From positions 53,480-117,479 of the forward strand of contig CAILUI010000122.1 of assembly GCA_903837355.1 (NCBI GenBank): a stretch of 64,000 nt of DNA, given 5' to 3'. A program made the translations under genes and the position numbers. The notes under the pieces are model-generated. The model worked only from the letters and a program-made list of their open reading frames with translations, was not told where the DNA came from and ran no database searches. This DNA comes from an uncultured Victivallales bacterium. GTDB lineage: Bacteria > Verrucomicrobiota > Lentisphaeria > Oligosphaerales > JAFGRS01. Below, piece by piece: positions 1 to 8,151 of this stretch (position 1 is the first letter of the stretch; the number at the start of each line of letters is the position of its first letter).

Positions 1-792
1 GTAACCGGAGGAGCGCCGCAGATGGGCCACGGCAGGGACCGGTACACGCGCCTCCAACTGCGCCAGCGCCGAGCCATCCCAGGCCGGCAACCGCCAGCGC
101 AACGTCAACGTGCTGCTATCAGGACGAACGGGCGGGCCGTCCGGAGCGCCGTTGGGCACGTCAGACACGGTCCCGCCAAGCAGGGTGGAGAGCTCGTTGA
201 GGGCGCGCCTGTCGAGGCACACGGCGGCCACCAGGTAGCCGTTCCCGCCGACCGTGTCCGCAGCGCTCGCGCGCAGGCGAATCGGGGCGCCGCAGACCTC
301 CCAGAGCCCGCCCGGACCGTAGGTGAAGAAGTGGGCCATCCGCTGCCCGGCGAAGAGGTCGGCGCCGTTTGACTTGAGCGCCGGAATCTCCCACATCGAG
401 AAGGCCTCACGCAGGGCGCCGTAGTAGACCAGCGTGAAGTCATTGCGGTACACCCACACGGAGTGCACACGGAAGGTCCGTAGCGGGGGATCGATATTCA
501 CCGCCGCCCACAAGGAGTCGCCGGAGTCCACGAACTCGACCATCGCATCCGAGCTGGAGTAGTCGTGGACGAAGGTCTCCAGCGGCACGCTGTTAAGCTG
601 GATCAGGCGCCGGAACAACTGGCCTAACTCCTCCTCGCGCGAGGCCAGCAGCACGCCCCCCTGCCGACGCTGATGCAAGGCCAGGGCAGCCAGTGCCCCA
701 ACGAAAACAACCAGCAGCGCGACCAGCAGCAGCAAGAGCCGGTGTCTGACGCTCTGCACCGGGAACGTGGCCACACGTGGCAGCATGCGCAT
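1..792 (-). CDS. CHASE4-type membrane sensor protein (N-terminal part, runs off window)
   Basis: The minus-strand frame is open from an ATG at 792 to the left edge, so only about 264 N-terminal residues are visible. A basic N-terminus is followed by one hydrophobic segment at about residues 18-38 (LLLLLVALLVVFVGALAALA). After it comes an extracytoplasmic region with the CHASE4-like pattern FVHDYSSSDAMVEFV, a later VWVYRNDFTLVYYGALREAF, and a second half ending in an LNELSTLLGGT stretch. CHASE4 domains are ligand-sensing regions of histidine kinases and diguanylate cyclases; the output domain lies outside the window. GAGGAG about 10 bases upstream supports the ATG at 792 over the in-frame ATG at 786. 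The gene diverges from the radical SAM gene, with a perfect palindrome between them. The CHASE4 call is from motif recall, and kinase versus cyclase cannot be decided. Confidence 0.6.
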   Translation of the reverse strand, partial: MRMLPRVATFPVQSVRHRLLLLLVALLVVFVGALAALALHQRRQGGVLLASREEELGQLFRRLIQLNSVPLETFVHDYSSSDAMVEFVDSGDSLWAAVNIDPPLRTFRVHSVWVYRNDFTLVYYGALREAFSMWEIPALKSNGADLFAGQRMAHFFTYGPGGLWEVCGAPIRLRASAADTVGGNGYLVAAVCLDRRALNELSTLLGGTVSDVPNGAPDGPPVRPDSSTLTLRWRLPAWDGSALAQLEARVPVPAVAHLRRSSGY

Positions 793-837
793 GCCGAGCC
801 CGCTCCTCTGGGTTACCGACTGCTTTCGTCGTTGCGT

Positions 838-851
838 GCTTAGCCCTAAGC
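838..851. promoter_or_regulatory. Perfect 6-2-6 palindrome in a divergent intergenic region
   Basis: GCTTAG-CC-CTAAGC is an exact inverted repeat lying between the divergent CHASE4 sensor and radical SAM genes. Its symmetry and position fit an operator for a dimeric regulator. No cognate regulator is visible. Confidence 0.35.
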
Positions 852-962
852 TAACGCCAGAACGGAAGCTCGGCCACCTGCAGCGTCCCGACGCTGAGGC
901 AGTACAGTATGGGCCTGATATGGGCTCCACCAACCTGGAGCCGGAGGCCGACTGGATGGCGC

Positions 963-1859
963 ATGTTCAACTCTGACCCGCTGCACTACCGTTACCGCGT
1001 GTTCCGACCGCCGGCCGAGGCCGACAGCCTGATCATCCAGGTGGCCTACGGCTGCCCGCACAACCACTGCGGCTTCTGCGGCATGTACAAGAACGTGCCT
1101 TACGCGGTGCGCCCCTGGCCCGAGGTCCACGAGGAACTCCGGCGCGCTGCCCGCAAGCTGCAGGGAACGCGACGCGTCTTCCTGGCCGACGGCGACGTCA
1201 TGCACCTGCCCTTCGCTGCGCTGCGCGGCATCCTGCTCGACCTCGGGACGCTGTTCCCGCTGCTGGCCCGCGTCAACCTCTATGCCAACGGTCGTTCTAT
1301 CCTGGCCAAGTCCGACGCCGAGTTGGGCGAACTCCGCCAGTTGAAGCTCCAGACGCTTTACCTGGGCCTGGAGAGCGGCGACGATGAGGTCCTGCGTCAA
1401 CAGGGCAAGGCCGACACCGTGGACGAGATGGTGCTCGCGGCGCAACGCGCCCAGGCGCAGGGCTTGCGCCTGTCGGTGATGGTCTTGCTCGGCCTCGCCG
1501 GCCGGGCTGGGTCGGAGCGCCATGCGCAGGCCACCGCCAGGGCGGCCAACCGGATGCAACCACGCCTGCTGTCGGCCCTCCGGGTCGTCCCTATCCCCGG
1601 GACCGCCCTGCAGCGCTCGGTCGACGCCGGCCGCTTCGACCCGCTGACCGAATACGAGACCGTGGTGGAGCTGCATGCCATGATCGGGGGCTTCGAGCTT
1701 GACGGGACGATCTTCCGGGCCAACCACGTGTCGAATGCCCTGCCGCTCGAGGCCAGGTTCCCGAAGGACAAAGCCCTGGCCCTGGCGACGCTGCAGGCGG
1801 CGCTGGACTCTGATGCCCTGGATCGCACCTCGCCTGGGCCGAGGCCGTTTACCTTATAG
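963..1859 (+). CDS. Radical SAM protein
   Basis: Predicted [4Fe-4S]/S-adenosylmethionine radical enzyme of about 298 residues. The cluster motif sits near the N-terminus as C31-PHNH-C36-GF-C39, followed by GMYKN. The first spacer is four residues rather than the canonical three, a variant seen in a group of uncharacterised radical SAM proteins with a GCxxNxCxFC signature. Further on are a DGDVMHLP segment, a YLGLESGDDEVL segment typical of the strand-4 region, and VPIPGTALQ near the end of the barrel. The start is uncertain: ATG 909 has a GAGG nine bases upstream but adds 18 residues of low-complexity, Trp-rich sequence, whereas ATG 963 begins where family-like sequence begins. Substrate unknown. 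The gene stands alone, divergent from the sensor. Confidence 0.8.
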   Translation: MFNSDPLHYRYRVFRPPAEADSLIIQVAYGCPHNHCGFCGMYKNVPYAVRPWPEVHEELRRAARKLQGTRRVFLADGDVMHLPFAALRGILLDLGTLFPLLARVNLYANGRSILAKSDAELGELRQLKLQTLYLGLESGDDEVLRQQGKADTVDEMVLAAQRAQAQGLRLSVMVLLGLAGRAGSERHAQATARAANRMQPRLLSALRVVPIPGTALQRSVDAGRFDPLTEYETVVELHAMIGGFELDGTIFRANHVSNALPLEARFPKDKALALATLQAALDSDALDRTSPGPRPFTL

Positions 1860-1908
1860 GATTCCAAACTCTGACCTCTGAACACACCCGTCCCATGGAA
1901 GACCCAGA

Positions 1909-2042
1909 GGCTGTAGCGGTTTAGGCTGTAGGCTACTAGGTTACAACACCGGACCCGAATCCGGAAACGCACAATGCCCCGAGGTAAGACCGAACAGTCT
2001 ACAGCCTGAGTACCTAACAGTCTTGGCGTCCTGAGGGACGCC
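1909..2042 (+). promoter_or_regulatory. Structured leader upstream of the ABC transporter genes
   Basis: The region holds two direct copies of GGCTGTAG (1909-1916 and 1924-1931) and one inverted copy CTACAGCC (1999-2006), so either upstream copy could pair with the downstream one; the second can extend to an 11-bp stem with one G-U pair. A separate perfect hairpin, GGCGTCC-TGAG-GGACGCC (2025-2042), ends one base before the GTG at 2044. Competing stems next to a translation start could act as an attenuator, but no ligand-binding class is recognised. Confidence 0.3.
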
Positions 2043-2043
2043 T

Positions 2044-3048
2044 GTGAACCCTGAACTCCGAACCATGCCCATCGTTGAATCCAGCCACTTGACCAAGACC
2101 TTCCGGGTAGCGGACAAGGATCCCGGCGCGCGCGGCACGCTCCGCCATTTCCTGCGCCGGCGCTACCGCCAGGTCACGGCGGTCAAGGAGTTGTCGTTCG
2201 TGATCGAACCCGGGGAGATCGTCGGTTTCCTGGGGCCGAATGGGGCCGGCAAGACGACGACCCTGAAGATGCTGGCAGGGCTCATCTGCCCGACCTCGGG
2301 GCAGGTGACCGTGGCCGGCCATATTCCCTTCCGGCGCGATCACGCCTTCCTGCGGCGCATCACCATGGTCCTGGGGCAGAAACAGCAACTCATCTGGGAC
2401 CTGCCGGCCCTGGACTCGCTGCGCATCAACGGCGCCGTCTATGAGATCCCCGATGACGAGTGCCAGCGGCGGATCGCGGAACTCGCCGAGATGCTGGCCC
2501 TCGGAGACCACCTGCGCCAGCCGGTGCGCAAGCTCTCGCTGGGCGAACGCATGAAGGCCGAGCTGATGGCGGCGCTGCTGCATCGGCCCGACGTGCTTTT
2601 CCTGGACGAGCCGACCCTCGGGCTGGACGTCAACGCCCAAGTCTCGGTGCGGGATTTCCTGCGCGAGTACAACCGCCGCTACCGGGCCACCATCCTGCTG
2701 ACCAGTCACTACATGGCCGACATCACGGCGCTGTGCGCGCGCGTCCTCATTATCCACGAAGGCGCCCTGATGTACGACGGCAGCCTGGACGGCATTGTCC
2801 GGCGCTTTGCGCCTTTCCGCGAAGTCCGCATGGAACTTGGCCAGCCCTGCGTGCCGGACTGCCTCAAGGCCTATGGCGAGGTGGCCAGCATCGAAGGCCG
2901 GGCCGTGCGCCTCATCGTCGTCCGTGATCAGCTCACCCAGACCGTGGCGCAGCTCCTGAACGACTTCGATGTGCGCGACCTCACCGTCAACGACCCGCCC
3001 ATCGAAGAGACGATCGGCCGCATCTTCGCGAGGAAGAGCAGCGCGTGA
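2044..3048 (+). CDS. ABC-2 type transporter, ATP-binding subunit
   Basis: Cytoplasmic ATPase of an export-type ABC transporter, about 334 residues. Walker A is GPNGAGKTT (K70), followed by the Q-loop region around VLGQKQQLIW, the signature LSLGE (164-168), Walker B LFLDEP (185-190) and an H-loop in LLTSHYMAD. The long N-terminal extension before Walker A and the C-terminal 80-residue domain ending in an IEETIGRIF-like segment fit the family that drives paired six-helix ABC-2 permeases. The stop overlaps the next start by four bases, so the three genes are translationally coupled. The start is either GTG 2044, behind a GGGA-containing hairpin, or ATG 2065, which lacks a clear ribosome-binding site. 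Substrate unknown; relatives are annotated as multidrug or polysaccharide exporters. Confidence 0.88.
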   Translation: MNPELRTMPIVESSHLTKTFRVADKDPGARGTLRHFLRRRYRQVTAVKELSFVIEPGEIVGFLGPNGAGKTTTLKMLAGLICPTSGQVTVAGHIPFRRDHAFLRRITMVLGQKQQLIWDLPALDSLRINGAVYEIPDDECQRRIAELAEMLALGDHLRQPVRKLSLGERMKAELMAALLHRPDVLFLDEPTLGLDVNAQVSVRDFLREYNRRYRATILLTSHYMADITALCARVLIIHEGALMYDGSLDGIVRRFAPFREVRMELGQPCVPDCLKAYGEVASIEGRAVRLIVVRDQLTQTVAQLLNDFDVRDLTVNDPPIEETIGRIFARKSSA

Positions 3049-3842
3049 TGAGGCAGCTCCTGCACAAACTGCGCGTGTTCATCGCAGTGAGCTACGCGGA
3101 GATGATGGAGTACCGCGCCGAGATCCTGCTCTGGATCCTCTCGAGCATCATGCCCTTCGTGCTCATGGGCGTGTGGATGCAGGCCAGCGCCGGCGCCCCC
3201 GGACGGCTCGGCATGACGCCGGCGGAGTTTGCCCGCTACTTCCTCTGCGTTTTCCTCATTCGTCAACTCACCCTGGTGTGGGTCATCTACGAGTTCGAGC
3301 GGCATGTCGTCCAAGGCACGCTTTCGGCGCGACTGCTGCACCCCATCGACCCCTTCTGGCGCTTCTTCTGCGATCATCTGGCCGAACGCCTGGCGCGGCT
3401 GCCCTTCCTGGCGCTGGTGACGGCCGTGTTCTTCGCCCTCTACCCGGCCTCCTTCTGGGTCCCCAGCCTGCGCAGCCTGGCCCTGGCCCTGGCCTGCCTG
3501 CTGATGGCCTTCCTGCTGCGCTTCATCATGCAGTACGCCTTTGCCATGATCGCCTTCTGGTCCGAGCGCGCCAACGCCATCGAGGATCTGTGGTTCTTCG
3601 CCTACCTCTTCCTCTCCGGCTATCTGGCGCCGCTGACCCTCTTCCCCGAGCCCATTCGCCGCCTGGCCGAATGGACGCCGTTTCCGTACCTGATCTACAT
3701 GCCGGCCCGCATCCTGATGGGCCAGCCGACCGCGGTGCTGCGCGGCCTCACCGTGAGCGCCGTGTGGGCGCTGCTGTTCTTCGTCGCCTACCGCATCCTC
3801 TGGCGCGCCGGCCTGCGCCGTTACTCGGGCATGGGAGCGTAG
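3045..3842 (+). CDS. ABC-2 type transporter, permease subunit 1
   Basis: Integral membrane protein of 265 residues with about six hydrophobic segments, beginning with ILLWILSSIMPFVLMGVWM. It belongs to the ABC-2 permease type encoded next to an ATPase and a second, related permease. EFERHVVQGTLSARLLHPIDPFW resembles the loop LDFVLLKPIDPQFW in the next gene: both carry a short (L)L-(H/K)-PID-P motif, suggesting the two permeases are paralogous halves of a heterodimer. The ATG overlaps the stop of the ATPase gene (ATGA). Substrate not predictable. Confidence 0.85.
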   Translation: MMRQLLHKLRVFIAVSYAEMMEYRAEILLWILSSIMPFVLMGVWMQASAGAPGRLGMTPAEFARYFLCVFLIRQLTLVWVIYEFERHVVQGTLSARLLHPIDPFWRFFCDHLAERLARLPFLALVTAVFFALYPASFWVPSLRSLALALACLLMAFLLRFIMQYAFAMIAFWSERANAIEDLWFFAYLFLSGYLAPLTLFPEPIRRLAEWTPFPYLIYMPARILMGQPTAVLRGLTVSAVWALLFFVAYRILWRAGLRRYSGMGA

Positions 3843-3848
3843 ACCGGC

Positions 3849-4634
3849 ATGCTGCGACGCCACGTCAAGACGCTGGGGCGGTTCTGGTCTGCCGCGGTGG
3901 CGGCGGAGATGGAGTACCGCCTGAACTTCGTCCTGGCAACGATCACCAGCCTGGGCAACCTGGCCGGCAGCCTGTTCGGGCTGTCGCTGTTCTACAGCAA
4001 CGGCGCCAGCCTGGGCGGCTGGCGCTGGGAAGAGGCGACGATCGTCCTCGGCCTGGCCGTCTTCCTGGAAGGCTTCAGCAGTACCTTCCTGCGCCCCAAC
4101 CTCGGGCAGATCGTCGAGCACGTACGCTCAGGGACCCTCGATTTCGTGCTGCTCAAGCCCATCGACCCGCAGTTCTGGCTGTCCACCCGGAACCTCTCGG
4201 TCTGGGGCTTCCCCAACTTGCTCTATGGCCTCGGGGTCATCGTCTACGGCGGTTCCCGGCTGGGCCTGCCGCCGAGCCGCTACCTGGCCGGGGTCTGGCC
4301 GCTAGCCATGGCGCTGCTGATCCTCTACAGCCTGTGGTTCATGCTCAGCACCACCAGCCTGTGGTTCGTCAAGATCCACAACGTCACCAACCTGCTGGGT
4401 GGTCTCCTCGAAGCCGGGCGCTTCCCCGTGCCGGCTTACCCGGCCATCTACCGGGTCGTGCTCACCTTCATCGTCCCGGTCGCCCTGTTGACCACGGTAC
4501 CCGCCAGCGCCGTCCTGCAGCGTCCCTGGGGCGTGCCCTGGTTGTCAGCGCTGCTGCTGGCCGGCGGCCTGGCCGTTCTCTCGCGCGCCTTCTGGCACTT
4601 CGGCCTGCGCTGCTACACCAGCGCCTCAAGTTGA
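3849..4634 (+). CDS. ABC-2 type transporter, permease subunit 2
   Basis: Second permease of the exporter, 261 residues, about six membrane segments, six bases after the stop of the preceding permease. It shares with its neighbour the early MEYRLNF/MEYRAEI segment and the KPIDPQFW loop, which indicates descent from a duplicated ancestor. The three genes from 2044 form one operon encoding ATPase, permease 1 and permease 2. The gene converges on the minus-strand gene at 4692 with 57 bases between them. Confidence 0.85.
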   Translation: MLRRHVKTLGRFWSAAVAAEMEYRLNFVLATITSLGNLAGSLFGLSLFYSNGASLGGWRWEEATIVLGLAVFLEGFSSTFLRPNLGQIVEHVRSGTLDFVLLKPIDPQFWLSTRNLSVWGFPNLLYGLGVIVYGGSRLGLPPSRYLAGVWPLAMALLILYSLWFMLSTTSLWFVKIHNVTNLLGGLLEAGRFPVPAYPAIYRVVLTFIVPVALLTTVPASAVLQRPWGVPWLSALLLAGGLAVLSRAFWHFGLRCYTSASS

Positions 4635-4691
4635 GGGCCTGCCTGCTCCGCAATGGATTGCCGAGCCCGTACGGCACGGGGCGAGGCGGCA

Positions 4692-6665
4692 CTACGGCGA
4701 GGTCCTCCGGCGCCCCCTCAGATAGCTCTCCGGGCGCATCTGGGTACCCTCCGCAGTGGCCTGTGGAGTCGTGGCGAGATACTCCCTGACCAGGCTTCCC
4801 GCCAGCGACTTCCGGGCACAGACCAAGTAGATCTCACCGGCGTGAATGCTCGGCACGTCCCATCTGAGGGTCCGGCCACGCCGCGCCGCACGGATCGGCT
4901 CCAACCGTCCGTCACCCACCCGGTACACGCGCACTGCCTTCAGCCAAGGTAGGTCTTTCATCGTGAACTCGACGTCACGGACCGGCGACGACACGTACCC
5001 CTCAGGCTCTGACGCCCCAGCCTCATTGACGGCAACGACCAGAGCCGCCTGCTCTCCGCAGGCCAGGGTCCGCACCCACAACGCAGGCCGGTTCGTCTGG
5101 CACCAGAGCAGCGGCTGCGACACTTGGATCAGGGGCGCGATAACGCGCAGTTCGCGACTGGTCCTGGTCTTCTCCTGCCACACTTCCGGGATGTCTGGAC
5201 TCCCGTGGAAGATCATGACCCCGGAGTTCAGTTCCGTGAAGGCCCAGAAGGCGAACAGGCCATGCGCACCGCTGCCGATCGCGTAGAGCATGGGGATGCG
5301 GATTTCCTCCGGCGTCGGGGCCCTGCCGAAACCGCGGGTTCTGGTACGGTCGATGAACGACTCACTCCCCAACTGGGCGAGTTCGGCCCTGCCAATGTAG
5401 CGGCCGGTGTCTATGGCTGGCTCCTCCCAATGGCTCTGGTAGGTGCCGAGGAACGGCTGCGGTGCCGCGGCACGCTTCAGAATGGCCATCTTGTCGCGGA
5501 ACGCCGTCAGCGGCCAGCCCAGCACCACGGTGTAGCAGTCGGCGTTGGCGACGTCGGCCGCCTTGGCGTAGGTAAAGTAGTTCTGCGGCGCAAAGGTAAG
5601 ATCGAGAGTGGTGATCGTGGGAGTGCTGGGGTCGGTGCGCTCACACTCGTCCCCCCACTGTACCCACGACTGCGCCAAGGTGCCCAGGCGCAGATGCAGC
5701 GGCCTGGTCATGTCGGCGGAGTAGTCCGCGCAGTCGGGCTCGTCGCCAGCGAGGTAGCCGTAGATATGCGGGTTACCGACCATGTAAGGCGGGGGCTGTT
5801 GCAGGGACATGTGGCACGCAGTCCGGATGCCGAGCGAGCCGAATTCCGCCAGCCCCTTCTCGTCAATCAGGCCACAGAGCAGCGAGTTCAGGCCAGCGTC
5901 TGCAGCCATTTTGGCATCGGGCAAAGCGTAGGAGCCGAACCTGGCCAGGTCGCCGAACGCGCGCACGGATCCGGCGCAGGCAGTCGCGCCAAAGGACACT
6001 CTGAACAGGTGGCGACTTCCCTGTCTGAACGGCTTCGGGGGCGAGACCTTGATGACGGCCAGATCCCCCGCCCGCCCCCCGCCAAGGAACTGCGCGGATC
6101 TGCCGGCAACGCACCCATCCACGTAGACTCTCTCGGGCCCACAGTTCGCACCCTCGACATACAGGTATACGGAGCGCAGATCAGGCGAGAAAGCCACCGT
6201 GGAGAGTCGCGGCCCGACGTAGTCCGGACTCACCCGGCAGGCCACCTTCCCGGCGTCCCCAAGGTCAACAACAAACGTCGTGTCCTGCTTCAGGGATCCC
6301 CGGAGGTTCAGCGTGATCTCACTCTCGGCGCCGGGACCCATGGTTGCCGGGGCACACCGCCACCACATCAATCCGTAGTCAGGCCCAGCCAAGTGGGCCT
6401 TGGCGTCGGCACCATCCCAGGTGACTCCCTGGACCGTAACCGGGCGCGGCGATGGGTTGTGCAGGATGATGCACACCGTGCCCCCGAGGTCCGGATGGGC
6501 GCGCTTCGCCTCCATGATGGCCGCGTTGCCCTCAGGCGGGACGAACTCGTTGACCGTGTTGGCGATATGGTACGCGAGCACGGCACTGACCGGCTCCGCC
6601 GCCCAGGCCACGCTTGCCCCTGCGCCCCATGCCGCTGCCAATGCCAAAGCCAGAGACCGCATCAT
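4692..6665 (-). CDS. Exported protein, probable glycosidase-like TIM barrel
   Basis: 657 residues with a signal peptide (residues 1-22, cleavage after AWA). The first ~220 residues look like beta-sandwich sequence with repeated beta-rich segments such as PRPVTVQGVTWDG and FRVSFGATACAG. A central region from about residue 250 reads like a TIM barrel: MAADAGLNSLLCGLID, YGYLAGDEPDCADYS and SGAHGLFAFWAFTELN. The GDEPD acid pair sits where barrel glycosidases carry their acid/base residue, but I cannot assign a GH family. The C-terminal ~120 residues again look beta-rich. GAGGG six bases upstream supports the ATG pair at 6665/6662. It belongs to the same minus-strand block as other exported hydrolase-like genes. 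Function is inferred from architecture only. Confidence 0.6.
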   Translation of the reverse strand: MMRSLALALAAAWGAGASVAWAAEPVSAVLAYHIANTVNEFVPPEGNAAIMEAKRAHPDLGGTVCIILHNPSPRPVTVQGVTWDGADAKAHLAGPDYGLMWWRCAPATMGPGAESEITLNLRGSLKQDTTFVVDLGDAGKVACRVSPDYVGPRLSTVAFSPDLRSVYLYVEGANCGPERVYVDGCVAGRSAQFLGGGRAGDLAVIKVSPPKPFRQGSRHLFRVSFGATACAGSVRAFGDLARFGSYALPDAKMAADAGLNSLLCGLIDEKGLAEFGSLGIRTACHMSLQQPPPYMVGNPHIYGYLAGDEPDCADYSADMTRPLHLRLGTLAQSWVQWGDECERTDPSTPTITTLDLTFAPQNYFTYAKAADVANADCYTVVLGWPLTAFRDKMAILKRAAAPQPFLGTYQSHWEEPAIDTGRYIGRAELAQLGSESFIDRTRTRGFGRAPTPEEIRIPMLYAIGSGAHGLFAFWAFTELNSGVMIFHGSPDIPEVWQEKTRTSRELRVIAPLIQVSQPLLWCQTNRPALWVRTLACGEQAALVVAVNEAGASEPEGYVSSPVRDVEFTMKDLPWLKAVRVYRVGDGRLEPIRAARRGRTLRWDVPSIHAGEIYLVCARKSLAGSLVREYLATTPQATAEGTQMRPESYLRGRRRTSP

Positions 6666-6722
6666 GTTGTGCCCTCTTCCTGCAGGATATCGAGGTGGTG
6701 CCAGCCAGAGTCCACGATGGCT

Positions 6723-8063
6723 TCAGTCCGTGGCCTCGACCTCCAGGCGACCGCGGGCCAGGCGGACGATGCCGTAAAGGACCAGGGCGACGAGGGTCAT
6801 CAACCCGGCGGCGGCCAGGGCTTTGCCGTCCTGACGCAGGAGGAGCAGCAGCCCGGTCAAGGCGCCCAGGGCCGGCACGAGCGCCGGCGTCCGGAAGCGG
6901 GGCGGCGGCAGGGTCGGATCACGCTTGATCCGCAGTAGCCCGACGTGCAGCAGGACGAACACGGCGAGGAGGAAGGTGGCCGTTCCCGAGGCCAGGGTCT
7001 TGATGTCGGCAAAGGTGAAGAGCAGCACGGCCACGACGCCGGCGGCGAACGCCACCCCCACCACCGGGGTCTGCCAGCGCGGGTGGATCCGAGCGAATAC
7101 CGCCGGTACCAGGCGCGCATCGGCTTTCGACATGCCGTAGAGCAACCGCGAGGCCATCATCAGGTTCAGCAGAGCGGTGTTGAACACGGCAAAAGCAGGG
7201 ATGACGGTGTAGATCCAGGTCGGGAATCCCGGCGCCGCCGTCCGCACGACGTCCAGCAACGGCGACTTGCTGGCGCCCAGGGCCTCCGGACTGAGCACCG
7301 ACACCGAGATGACGGCGATGCTGCAGTAGATCACCCCCGCGATCGCAATGCTCAGGCAGATGGCCAGGGGCACCGTGCGCTCGGGCTCGCGCACTTCCTC
7401 GCTGAGGTTCACCAGATCCTCAAAGCCGACGAACGCAAAGAACGCCAGCGAGGCCCCGCCGAGGACCAGCAACGGGGCCGGTTCCGCGCCAGGGCCGGCG
7501 GCAAAGGCGAGGTAGTTGACGCCGCCCAGGCAGTGCGCGCCGAGGGCGATGATGGCCAGCAGACCGCTGATCTCAATGGCCGTACAGACAGCGTTGGTAC
7601 GCGAAGAGAGCTGGATACCGCGGACGGCGACCACCGCCAGGAGCGCGACGAACACCGTCGGCAAGGCGCCACTCTGGACCCAACTGGGAAGCTCAGGCAG
7701 GCGCGCGGTGGCGTAGTTCGCAAAGACCCGTGACGCCGTGGCCATCGAGAACAACCCCGAGAGCACGACGCTGACCATAACCAGGAACGTGATCAGCGAA
7801 CTGCGGAAGGCTTGTTTACAGAAGAACGCGGCACCGCCGGCCTGGGGAAAGCGCGATGCCAGTTCCGCGTAGGTCAGCCCGGTCAGCGCCGCCATGAACC
7901 CGGCCACGATGTAGGACGTCCAGGCCGCGTAACCGACCATGCCGGCGATCCGTCCGACCAGCCCGTAGACGCCAGCGCCGAGGATGTCGCCGACACCGAA
8001 CAGCGTCAACGCGGTCAGCCCAAGGGTTCGCCGCAAGGTCACGGAAGGGGACGAGTTTGACAT
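6723..8063 (-). CDS. APC-superfamily amino acid permease
   Basis: About 446 residues and roughly 12 membrane segments. The N-terminal segment has the APC consensus GLTALTLFGVGDILGAGVYG (helix 1, with the unwound G-x-G-x-G region), and helix 6 carries ASLAFFAFVGFEDLVNLSEE, very close to the cationic amino acid/APC signature F(F/V)GF(E/D). These proteins import amino acids by secondary transport in the cytoplasmic membrane. An in-frame GTG at 8099 would add 12 residues, but the ATG at 8063 begins the normal short cytoplasmic N-terminus (MSNSSPSVTLRRTLG). No operon partner suggests a substrate. Confidence 0.85.
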   Translation of the reverse strand: MSNSSPSVTLRRTLGLTALTLFGVGDILGAGVYGLVGRIAGMVGYAAWTSYIVAGFMAALTGLTYAELASRFPQAGGAAFFCKQAFRSSLITFLVMVSVVLSGLFSMATASRVFANYATARLPELPSWVQSGALPTVFVALLAVVAVRGIQLSSRTNAVCTAIEISGLLAIIALGAHCLGGVNYLAFAAGPGAEPAPLLVLGGASLAFFAFVGFEDLVNLSEEVREPERTVPLAICLSIAIAGVIYCSIAVISVSVLSPEALGASKSPLLDVVRTAAPGFPTWIYTVIPAFAVFNTALLNLMMASRLLYGMSKADARLVPAVFARIHPRWQTPVVGVAFAAGVVAVLLFTFADIKTLASGTATFLLAVFVLLHVGLLRIKRDPTLPPPRFRTPALVPALGALTGLLLLLRQDGKALAAAGLMTLVALVLYGIVRLARGRLEVEATD

Positions 8064-8151
8064 GCCGCTAGCATATCCGTTGCGGCCCCCCGCGTCCACA
8101 GCCCGCCCAGATGCCTGAAGGCGAGCGGCTGACCGCGGCTGACCCAGGCCC

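Noticed and set aside
2928..4121. 397-codon minus-strand frame opposite the ABC genes
   Set aside because: It is an antisense shadow of the ABC transporter genes; its translation is Gln/Glu/Gly-rich and has no signal, domain or ribosome site.
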